A stretch of 64,000 bases of DNA, taken from assembly GCF_006636215.1 (NCBI RefSeq), contig NZ_VIFM01000012.1, positions 1-64,000 on the forward strand, in the 5' to 3' direction. Below, one piece after another: positions 18,234 through 25,568 of this stretch. Position 1 is the stretch's first letter, and every line of letters begins with the position of its first letter. Source of the DNA: Myxococcus llanfairpwllgwyngyllgogerychwyrndrobwllllantysiliogogogochensis (GTDB taxonomy: Bacteria > Myxococcota > Myxococcia > Myxococcales > Myxococcaceae). The notes below the pieces were generated by a model. The model was not told the DNA's origin. It ran no database searches and saw only the letters and a list, made by a program, of their open reading frames with translations. The position numbers and the translations under genes are program-made.

Positions 18234-19621
18234 CACCAAGCGCCTTTCCGGACGTTGTCGAGAGCCCGCAACCCGAAATCCCTTTGAGCCTCGAGCGACT
18301 GACTACGCAACCAGTCTCGTACAGTCATCGTCCTAGACCCAGTCACTCGATACCGAATCGACGAATAGAACGCGCTGACCTTGGTGTGAAGATCCTTGTC
18401 AAGCGCGACGATGTTCTCCGTGTTGTGGATCGACTTCGGGCCGAACCGCGCCACGTTGCCATCCGTCTGCTCGACGATGTGATGCCACTCCTTCCCTGGT
18501 CCCGCTGGTCCCATCGCCCGCTTGAAGGACTTGAACGACGAGTAAGCTTTCCCGCCAGTGGGCGATGTCGAACCTGAACTGCCCCCTTCGCCCGCTCGCT
18601 GGAGGATGATAGCCGCTCCCGGCCCGCCACTCAGCACCGCCGCCGCGTGTCCCACCGGCACCGCAACACGTTCCATCGCGAGCGCGCCCTGGGCCGAGAG
18701 CGACAGAACCGGCACTTCCGCCATAGCGAGCGCCGCACCTTGAAGCGCGCGCGTTGTGGCAGACACCGTGCCCCACGTGGCGATGATGTTCGTCACCAGC
18801 TTGGAGACGGCCTGAATCTGCTCGCCGCGCGTCATGTACTGGAAGCGTTCCAGGTACTCAGGCGACGAAGCCAGCAGCGCAGCCACGGCAACAGGCATCT
18901 GTCGGAGCGCCGCGAGGTTGTCAGCGGGCGACGTCGAGAAGAACTGCCCCACCGCCAGAGCCAGCCCGACGAATGCCTCTTCGGCCCCATCCAGCGTGCG
19001 GCTGATGACGTCGGCATCGTCGTGGACATCCGCGATTGCGAAGCCGTTGACCTCCCTCAGCTCGTCGTCCAGCAAACGGAAGACGCCCGTGCGCCCATTG
19101 TAGAAGCGACCCAGCTCGAAGCCGTGCGCGCGGAAGGTTCCATCTTTCCACTCCACTGGAGCCACTCGCTGCTGCGTCAGGCCACTGCGCACCCAGGCCA
19201 GGCACCCGTCAGGCCGGAGCACTGCCAGATGATTGAAGCGCTCGGCTCGCCGCACCAACTCGGCGCGCGACACCTCGCCCGCGTCCAGCACCTCACGCAG
19301 CATGAAGCCCACCGCGACTCGGGCCGGAAACTGCCCCAGCGTCACGTCCTTGCCCGTCAGCGCCTCCAGCAGCCGCGCTGCATGTGTCGGCGTGAGCGAA
19401 CTGCCTGCCACGGGACGCTCGTCTCGGTCCTCCAGCCCCGCGTCGCGAAGCAACGCATCGAACGCATCGCTCCTCTGTCCTCGGGAATGCCGAGCCTCCG
19501 TTTCCCCTTCCCCGAGTCGTGCGGAACGCTGCTGGAAAGTGCGCCTGCGCGTCGAGGGTTCAACGCCAGCGCATCCCGTGACGAAGAGAACGGCGCACAG
19601 TATCCAGCGGACAGCACGCAT
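18233..19621 (-). CDS. SitA-type polymorphic lipoprotein toxin with C-terminal HNH/WHH-like nuclease domain
   Basis: 462 aa. A lipoprotein signal peptide (MRAVRWILCAVLFVTGCAG; lipobox LFVTGC, lipidated Cys17) leads into a ~320-aa trunk (pattern ...LREVNGFAIADVHDDADVIS...) and, after a Gly/Ser linker at about 345-357, a ~105-aa C-terminal domain with KEWHHIVEQ (His380-His381), then SIHNTENIVALDKDLH, the metal-binding pattern of HNH/WHH nucleases. SitA toxins of Myxococcus are delivered between kin by TraA/TraB outer-membrane exchange. The C-terminal coding part is visibly richer in A/T than the trunk, fitting domain swapping. Followed by its DUF2019 immunity gene. Confidence 0.85.
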   Translation of the reverse strand: MRAVRWILCAVLFVTGCAGVEPSTRRRTFQQRSARLGEGETEARHSRGQRSDAFDALLRDAGLEDRDERPVAGSSLTPTHAARLLEALTGKDVTLGQFPARVAVGFMLREVLDAGEVSRAELVRRAERFNHLAVLRPDGCLAWVRSGLTQQRVAPVEWKDGTFRAHGFELGRFYNGRTGVFRLLDDELREVNGFAIADVHDDADVISRTLDGAEEAFVGLALAVGQFFSTSPADNLAALRQMPVAVAALLASSPEYLERFQYMTRGEQIQAVSKLVTNIIATWGTVSATTRALQGAALAMAEVPVLSLSAQGALAMERVAVPVGHAAAVLSGGPGAAIILQRAGEGGSSGSTSPTGGKAYSSFKSFKRAMGPAGPGKEWHHIVEQTDGNVARFGPKSIHNTENIVALDKDLHTKVSAFYSSIRYRVTGSRTMTVRDWLRSQSLEAQRDFGLRALDNVRKGAW

Positions 19622-20100
19622 TCCGCACCCCCATGCCTCTCTTCAAGGAAGGCACGTGGGCTCAATGCTGGCATTCCTGTCTGACAAGATGGCAGGTAAC
19701 CGACAGCGCGGCGGAATGTTACAACGTCACCCAGACATGCCTCGAAGCGGAACCTGTCCACGCGAATGAGACAGAGCATTCGTGAGATGACTGCGCGGCC
19801 TGCTGTGAGGTGGAGAGCCGCGCGGGGTCGTTTATACAGACAGTGTTCGGCAGCGCCTGAGGTTTGGGAGGGCCGCGTGGAAAGCGCTCGGGGGGTCCAC
19901 CGACGCGGGTGACGCTCACACGCCACCGTGGTTCGGGGTGACGCGCGGGACTCGAGGAGGACCCGGGGCCGCCAGGGCATCCGCGGCCCCATGTTCCCGG
20001 TGTTCTCCCATGTCCATTGGAGTTGCGCGGATCGCCCGGCTTTTCGGGCTTGAATCCGAGTGCTCGAACGCGGGCGAGGAACCCGTTAGGGTGCGCCGCC
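19622..20100. other. Intergenic stretch upstream of the toxin
   Basis: 479 bp between the divergently transcribed toxin gene and the zinc-ribbon gene. I find no ORF with convincing coding character. The part nearest the toxin (about 19640-19860) is lower in GC than its surroundings and presumably holds the toxin promoter. No motif could be assigned. Confidence 0.3.
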
Positions 20101-20562
20101 ATGCGATGCGACCACTGCTCCCGGTCCGAGACGACGGTCTTTGTTGAGCTGCACCACAACGTAGGCATGTTGTTCGCGCGTCGCTCCCATACGACGGCCG
20201 CCGACCTGTGCCGGGCGTGTCTGGGCAAGGCGTTCTGGCACCACACGCTGCGCAACGTCACCCTGGGCTGGTGGGGCACGATTTCCTTCTTCGTGACCTG
20301 GTACTACCTGCTGTCCAACATCGTCACCTACGTGCAGGCCCGCGCGGAGATGGGACGCTCGCGCCGGCGCGCGGCGCCCGTCGTCAAGGAAGCCCGTGGC
20401 GCGGACGCGCTGCGAATCCTCCAACCCTTCGAGCACAACATCCGCATGCAGCTGCGCATGGGAGATGACCCCTCCGCCATCGCGCGCGACATGGCCCGAC
20501 TGCATGGCGTGGAGGCCTCCGCCGCCCAGGCCTACGTGGAGCAGCTCCGCGCCGCCGCTTGA
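20101..20562 (+). CDS. Small zinc-ribbon membrane protein, unknown function
   Basis: 153 aa. Two Cys pairs, CDHC at residues 3-6 and CRAC near 38-41, look like a four-Cys zinc site. One hydrophobic helix (about residues 57-80, LGWWGTISFFVTWYYLLSNI) follows. The cytoplasmic C-terminal part is helical and Arg/Ala-rich. ATG 20101 was chosen because CxxC follows directly; the frame extends upstream to 20017 without similarity to anything. I do not recognise a named family. Confidence 0.65.
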   Translation: MRCDHCSRSETTVFVELHHNVGMLFARRSHTTAADLCRACLGKAFWHHTLRNVTLGWWGTISFFVTWYYLLSNIVTYVQARAEMGRSRRRAAPVVKEARGADALRILQPFEHNIRMQLRMGDDPSAIARDMARLHGVEASAAQAYVEQLRAAA

Positions 20563-20619
20563 GGCACGGAGCCGCCAAGGGCGACTCCGTACGCTCTTGA
20601 ATCAAGACCAGCCCCCCTG

Positions 20620-20635
20620 TTGGCACAATCACTGC
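20620..20635 (+). promoter_or_regulatory. Candidate sigma-54 promoter
   Basis: TTGGCACAATCACTGC has GG and GC exactly 12 bp apart, as in the -24/-12 consensus (TTGGCAC-N5-TTGC), with one mismatch in the -12 element. It lies about 200 bp ahead of the Tat-exported protein gene and upstream of the ATGCAA cluster. Inferred only. Confidence 0.4.
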
Positions 20636-20711
20636 CTCGGAGGGGCACGGCTGTCGGGTTCCAGACAGACGCCATGGGAATGCCCAGGGCCCGGACGTGC
20701 CACTCATTAAG

Positions 20712-20770
20712 ATGCAAACCGATTGCATGACGGCGGTCGGAACGGCATGCAAGGGCAGGCTGCTTTGCAT
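20712..20770. promoter_or_regulatory. Cluster of four ATGCAA/TTGCAT half-sites
   Basis: Two nested inverted pairs: ATGCAA at 20712 with TTGCAT at 20723 (5-bp spacer), and ATGCAA at 20747 with TTGCAT at 20765 (12-bp spacer). Four copies of this A/T-containing hexamer within 59 bp of GC-rich DNA are unlikely by chance. Their position, 70-125 bp before the ATG of the next gene, suggests operator sites for an unidentified regulator. Confidence 0.5.
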
Positions 20771-20837
20771 GAAGTCGATTCAGGCTCGAGGCGGCCCCCG
20801 TTTCCGACAAGGCCTCTTCGAGCCCGAGAGGACTCGT

Positions 20838-21512
20838 ATGCATCAATCAAACAGGCCTTCGATGAACAGGCGGAGCTTTCTTCGCGCGGGCGCGGTGTTG
20901 GGCATGGGCGCCGGCGGGATTCTCCCCGTGCGGCCGTCCAATGCATGGGCCGCCGAGGGGAGTGACCTCCCGGCCCAAACCGGTCCCTACGGCGTCCCCC
21001 CTTCGCCCGGGCGCGGCTATCAGACGCGCCCACGGATTGATCTCAATCCGTTCAACACCGTGTACGAACCTCCAGGCATCATCCAGGGCGTTCCTCCGGC
21101 GAGCCCAGACTTGATGACCCAGCCGCGGGTTGTCTCGTTGGATGGCGAAACCAAGGCAAGCAACCGGCAGGTGCGTTTTCGCAACACCTACGGTTCATTC
21201 ATCTGGATTTGCATCGCGTTCCCCGCGACCGCCAGCTGTGGGGGCTCGCTGGGGGGGCACCTGACACGCGGGTGGTGGGGAATCGGCCTGAATCAGGAGG
21301 TCCATGTCCTCACGACGCAGGAATCGTGGGTCTACTTCATGGCCGAGGCCGATGACGGAGCAGGCTGGGGCGGGGACGCGCTCACCGCGTGTATCCCTGG
21401 GGACGGGAGGGCTTTCGACCACTGCAAGGAAATCTGCCTGTTTGGCGACCGAAGGGTCGGGATGAGGGCGAGGACCTTCTCGGCCGACGTTGTCATCACC
21501 CTGGGCCGGTGA
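20838..21512 (+). CDS. Tat-exported protein, DUF1036-like
   Basis: 224 aa. Twin-arginine signal NRRSFLRAGAVLGMG at residues 10-24, so it is exported folded. After a Pro-rich linker (about 45-95) the C-terminal domain reads VRFRNTYGSFIWICIAF, RGWWGIGLNQ and MAEADDGAGW, with paired Cys (CIPGDG...CKEIC). The 'non-secreted small-molecule-like' strand order resembles DUF1036 proteins, but the match is partial. ATG 20838 has GAGAGGA upstream; the frame is open from 20697. Preceded by a sigma-54-like promoter and an ATGCAA cluster, and followed by a strong hairpin. Function unknown. Confidence 0.68.
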   Translation: MHQSNRPSMNRRSFLRAGAVLGMGAGGILPVRPSNAWAAEGSDLPAQTGPYGVPPSPGRGYQTRPRIDLNPFNTVYEPPGIIQGVPPASPDLMTQPRVVSLDGETKASNRQVRFRNTYGSFIWICIAFPATASCGGSLGGHLTRGWWGIGLNQEVHVLTTQESWVYFMAEADDGAGWGGDALTACIPGDGRAFDHCKEICLFGDRRVGMRARTFSADVVITLGR

Positions 21513-21539
21513 TGGCGCACCACCGGGCATCCCGCGACA

Positions 21540-21574
21540 GTCCACCCTTGGGCGTCAGGCGCCCTGGGGTGGAC
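21540..21574 (+). terminator. Hairpin terminator after the Tat-exported protein gene
   Basis: GTCCACCC pairs with GGGTGGAC (8 bp), extended inward by GGGCG/CGCCC after a two-base imperfect step, with a small loop. It begins 28 nt past the stop. No T-run follows, as is common in high-GC genomes. Confidence 0.55.
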
Positions 21575-21589
21575 GCAGCAGCACCTTGA

Positions 21590-21843
21590 GGAAGCAGACC
21601 CTCGGGCGCCCGGACCGCATCCAGGAGCGCGGTCCGTGCCCGCGCGAAATCGCCCAGCTGGAAGTACATGTCACCGATGGCCGTGCGGACCCACGTGGTG
21701 GCCTCTTGGTCCAGCCACGGCTCGGGGATCCGCTGGAACGCGGTCTTGAAGGACCGCAACGCCGCCCCGGGTCCCCCTCCTCCGCGAGTGCGTCTCCCTC
21801 CGCGCAGAGCGCATGGATGCGCTCGTGAATCGAGCAGGGACAT
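21590..21843 (-). pseudogene. Decayed TPR protein gene (frameshifted, truncated)
   Basis: Three pieces of one protein can be read on the minus strand in shifting frames: MSLLD at 21843, then IHERIHALCAEGDALAEEGD, then from about 21765 ALRSFKTAFQRIPEPWLDQE... followed by GDMYFQLGDFARARTALLDA, which is a typical TPR helix pair. Coding sense is lost after APEG near 21597. At least two frameshifts and a missing 3' half make this a pseudogene. TPR proteins of this layout are common small cytoplasmic proteins in myxobacteria. Confidence 0.6.
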
Positions 21844-21980
21844 GCGGGCGACGGTGGCGCGGTTACATCCCAGTGACATCAACCTCTTCGAATCACGATA
21901 GGGAGACGAGGCCAGCCCGATCGCTGGCCGGGCGCTGCCGGCATACCGCGCCCCGTATCGACTCATACGAGGGGAACATC

Positions 21981-23441
21981 ATGGGGCGCATCTATACCGG
22001 GCTGGTCCTGTCCGCACTCTGGGGAGCGGGCTGCGGCGATACGACGGAGCCCGTGGCGACGGAGCCCATCGAGCGCCACGTGGACGGCTCACGGCTCAAG
22101 GCCCAGGTCATCTCCACGAGCGATGGCCTGCGCTGGTTCCAACGGGTCTACGACAGCCAGCGACAGGCAACGTGTTTCTGGCAGAAGGCCGCGCCCGATG
22201 GTGCCTACTACTGTGTGGACGACGGCGTGGGCCTGGTGTCCCGGGGTGGCTCGCATTTCAGCCACGACGATGAATACACCGACGCCGAGTGCACCGACCC
22301 GCTCGCCGACCTCTTCCAGCCGCCGGGGCCGAACACCTTCATCAGGAGGTCAGATGACCCCTGCGAAGGGCTGCAACGCTTCCACTCCGTGGGGGAGCCC
22401 TGGACGGGGGCCTTCTACCGCCGGAACCAGGACGGGGACTGCGTCCGGGAACCGCTGGGCCACTCCACCCACTACCGGATAGGCCCCGAGCTGGTGACCG
22501 GCGACCACTTCGTTCGAGGGACCCTGCGGGAGAAACAGAGTGGCGGGGGCATCAAGGCCTACGTCATCGCGGGCGAGGATGGGTCGGAGACCTTCGAGTC
22601 GCTCCAGGACACCACCCACGACACAAACTGCGTCGTCAACCGGGCGCGTGACGGGAGGCTTCGATGCCTTCCGAGCAGCGAACCCAGGGGCTGGCTCGCC
22701 TCCGTCTCGGTGGACCCGACATGCACCGAGCCCGCGCTCACGACGTTCACCCCCCGCCCCTGCACCCGGCCTCGATTCTCGCTGATGAGCGACGGGGACG
22801 ATGCGTGCTCTCCGAACTTGAAGGTCATCGCGGTTGGAGAGGAAGTCACCCAGGTCTACGCGCCCGCCAGTGCAGTCGACCCCACGTGCCGGCCGCTCAC
22901 ACCTGGGCCACGGGAGGGCCGCTACTACCGGGCGGGCGCGGAACTTCCCGCCACGAACTGGCCCGAGGCGAAGGAGATCGACCTCAAGGCGCATGGCCGA
23001 CTCATCGTGCGCGGCGCGGAGGTGGCAGGGGCGGTGAAGGTTCCCGCCAGGCTCTTCGACACACAGTTGGGGACGGAGTGCTTCTTCAATCCGGACCCCT
23101 CGGGCACGGAACGCTGCTTCCCCGCGGGCCACGGCATCGACCTCAAGCTCGGATACTTCGCGGATGCCGCATGCACGACGCGGGTGTCCCCTGTCTTCCC
23201 CGCGCCCTGCACTGTCGGCGGGTACGCCGTCTTCGTGGACTTCGCCCAGGGCCCTTGGCTGCGGTACCGCGCCTTCCATCTGGGCCCCCAGCACGAAGGC
23301 CCCGTCTATGTCGTCCAGGCGGACGGTGCCCAAGCGGGAAGGTGCGCGGAGCTGGAGGGGCCGACGCCCGCGTCCGTGTATGAGGTTGGGGCGGAAATCG
23401 AGGCGACCTCGCTCGTCGAGGGGACTGAATCGATGAATTGA
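21981..23441 (+). CDS. Cys-rich three-module lipoprotein, copy 1 of a tandem pair
   Basis: 486 aa. Lipoprotein signal MGRIYTGLVLSALWGAGC (lipobox GAGC). The mature part seems to be three related modules of about 150 aa, each with a C...DGxxRC(L/F)P element, a YxDxxCTxP element, and an (Y/F)xxGxE end. ATG 21981 has AGGGGA upstream; an open frame back to 21813 is non-coding. The 5' untranslated region and first ~50 codons are nearly identical to the next gene, whereas the rest diverges. I know the pattern only as an uncharacterised myxobacterial lipoprotein type; surface location is inferred. Confidence 0.78.
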   Translation: MGRIYTGLVLSALWGAGCGDTTEPVATEPIERHVDGSRLKAQVISTSDGLRWFQRVYDSQRQATCFWQKAAPDGAYYCVDDGVGLVSRGGSHFSHDDEYTDAECTDPLADLFQPPGPNTFIRRSDDPCEGLQRFHSVGEPWTGAFYRRNQDGDCVREPLGHSTHYRIGPELVTGDHFVRGTLREKQSGGGIKAYVIAGEDGSETFESLQDTTHDTNCVVNRARDGRLRCLPSSEPRGWLASVSVDPTCTEPALTTFTPRPCTRPRFSLMSDGDDACSPNLKVIAVGEEVTQVYAPASAVDPTCRPLTPGPREGRYYRAGAELPATNWPEAKEIDLKAHGRLIVRGAEVAGAVKVPARLFDTQLGTECFFNPDPSGTERCFPAGHGIDLKLGYFADAACTTRVSPVFPAPCTVGGYAVFVDFAQGPWLRYRAFHLGPQHEGPVYVVQADGAQAGRCAELEGPTPASVYEVGAEIEATSLVEGTESMN

Positions 23442-23638
23442 GGGATGCCGACTTCAGGCTCGGGGAGGCCGTTGCCTTCCGCACGGAAGTCAAGAAGAGG
23501 CCCCTGTTGGTTGGCCATTACGCCCGGCGGGTTGCCATCACCTCTCCTCGGCACGATAAAGGACGGATGCCGGCTCGAGCGCTGGCTGGGCGCGGCCGTC
23601 ATGCCACGCCCTGTATCGACTCATTCGAGGAGAACATC

Positions 23639-25081
23639 ATGGGGCGCATCTATACCGGGCTGGTCCTGGCCGCACTCTGGGGAGCGGGCTGCGGTGATAC
23701 GACGGAGCCCGTGGCGACGGAGCCCATCGAGCGCCACGTGGACGGCTCACGGCTCAAGGCCAGGGTCCTCTCCACGAGCGATGGCTTGCGCTGGTTCAAG
23801 CAGCTCTATGACAGCCAGTTCCAGACGCCCTGTACCTGGCAGAAAGCGGCGCCCGATGGGGCCTACTACTGCGTAGCCTCCGACACGGGCAACATCACGG
23901 ACGCCGAGGACAGCCGCCTCCAGGGCTACACCGACGCCAACTGCTCCATCCCCCTCGCCCACTTCTCCAGCCCACCGGGCCCGAACACCCTCATCTCGAA
24001 GACGGATGGCACGTGTGGTGGGCTTCAACGCTTCCACTCCGTGGGGGAAGTCTGGGGAGAGAGCTACTTCCAGCGGGACTACAACGGAGATTGCATTCGG
24101 GAAGTGATGTTCGCCTCCGAACTCTACCGGGTGGGACCCGAGGTGGCCGCCAGCGACTACCTCGTTCGTGGCGTCCTTCAGGAGAAGCAGAGCGGCAGGG
24201 GCATCAAGGCCTACACCATCAAGGGCGAGGATGGCTCGGAGAGCTTCCAGTCGCTCCAAGACACCACCCGCGATACGGAATGCACCGTTCGGTTGGCGCG
24301 TGACGGGACACTTCGCTGCTTGCCGTCGGGTGAGTCGACAGGCGCGAGCGCCTCCGCCTCGGTAGACCCGGCGTGCACCGAACCTGCATTCGCGACGACC
24401 TCCTACCTCTTCTGCACCGCGCCGCGCTTCGCGGTGTATGCCAATCCGGAAGAGACGTGCCCTTCGGGTCTGCATGTCGTGGCTGTCGGCGAGGAAGTCA
24501 GCCAGGTCTATGGTTCCCTCGGTGAAAACAACCCCGGGTGCCAGCCTCGGCCGCCTCAGCCACGGTACGTCCGCTACTACCGGGCTGGCGCGGAGCTTCC
24601 CGCCAGGAATTGGGTCGAGGCGAAGGAGGTCGACCTCAAGACCCATGGCCGACTCACCGTGCGCGGCGTGGAGCTGGGAGGGGCCGTGAAGGTGCCCACC
24701 CAGATTGTCGATACGCAATTGGAGACGCGGTGTACGTTCAGGTCGGACCCCGCGGGCACGCTTCGCTGCTATCCAAGCCAACACTTGATCAACCTCGAGC
24801 CCGGATATTTCGCGGATGCCGCATGCACGACACCGGTGTCCCATGTCTACCCTGAGTCCTGCACCGTCGGCGCTTACGCCGTCTACATTGACGAATCGCA
24901 GGGCTTTCCTGGAAAGAATCGTGCCTTCCATCTAGGCCCCAAGCACGAAGGCCCCGTCTACGGCAGAAATCTGGCCGGCCAGTGCTTGACGTGGCGTTTC
25001 ACTCCGTCGGAGCCCTTGTATGTGGTTGGGGCGGAGCTCGATGTGACGTCACTGGTCCAGGGCACTGATTCGATGGAGTAA
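23639..25081 (+). CDS. Cys-rich three-module lipoprotein, copy 2 of a tandem pair
   Basis: 480 aa, paralogue of the preceding gene over its whole length. Signal MGRIYTGLVLAALWGAGC, then TTEPVATEPIERHVDGSRLK identical to copy 1. The mature modules keep the Cys, DGTLRCLP and YTDANCSIPL positions, but many surface residues differ. GGAGAACATC precedes ATG 23639. A 197-bp spacer that itself repeats the leader of copy 1 separates the genes, so each may have its own promoter. Function unknown; the pattern of conservation is discussed in the findings. Confidence 0.78.
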   Translation: MGRIYTGLVLAALWGAGCGDTTEPVATEPIERHVDGSRLKARVLSTSDGLRWFKQLYDSQFQTPCTWQKAAPDGAYYCVASDTGNITDAEDSRLQGYTDANCSIPLAHFSSPPGPNTLISKTDGTCGGLQRFHSVGEVWGESYFQRDYNGDCIREVMFASELYRVGPEVAASDYLVRGVLQEKQSGRGIKAYTIKGEDGSESFQSLQDTTRDTECTVRLARDGTLRCLPSGESTGASASASVDPACTEPAFATTSYLFCTAPRFAVYANPEETCPSGLHVVAVGEEVSQVYGSLGENNPGCQPRPPQPRYVRYYRAGAELPARNWVEAKEVDLKTHGRLTVRGVELGGAVKVPTQIVDTQLETRCTFRSDPAGTLRCYPSQHLINLEPGYFADAACTTPVSHVYPESCTVGAYAVYIDESQGFPGKNRAFHLGPKHEGPVYGRNLAGQCLTWRFTPSEPLYVVGAELDVTSLVQGTDSME

Positions 25082-25097
25082 CAGGCACCTGTGGGAA

Positions 25098-25193
25098 GCG
25101 CGGGCCCCCGGTGCGCCGGAGCGGCTGTCACGAGCGGAGGACGGCCGCATCGCCTATCGGATGAAGCACCCACTGCCGGACGGCACCACGCAT
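25098..25193 (+). pseudogene. IS91-family transposase relic (internal fragment)
   Basis: The frame reads APERLSRAEDGRIAYRMKHP then LPDGTTH, matching the segment of IS91-like (Y2-type) transposases that reads ERL...DGRxxYxxKxPxxDGTTH. Nothing before or after continues the protein, so it is a small relic. A C-terminal piece of the same family lies at 41628. The rest of the gap to 25568 holds nothing I recognise. Confidence 0.5.
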
Positions 25194-25568
25194 GGGGCTG
25201 CCCTCGGTCGGGCGTCACCGCGCAGGACTTGTCCGGGGGGCCCCGCTGCTGAAAAACACCCCGTAAAGTTCCAGGAAAGTCTGGCGGGCCTCATGCGTAG
25301 AGCCCCCACACTCTCGACGAAGGTGTTGCGCGAATGCGGTTCGACAGGAAGGTCATCGACGCCTGCCAGGTGATTCCCTCCGTGCCGACCTCCAGAGGAG
25401 CGTGGGCCGCACTCACCGCACGATGAGCACCACGGACTGGACGACCCCTCGTCCAGACGTGATGCCCCTCCGCGATTTCGCGGGGGTTCCTTCCCGGTTC
25501 GCGCACGACAGGGTGCCTCATTCCAGCCGCGAAGCCGGTTCGCTGGCTGGGTTACTCGGAGTTGTTTC

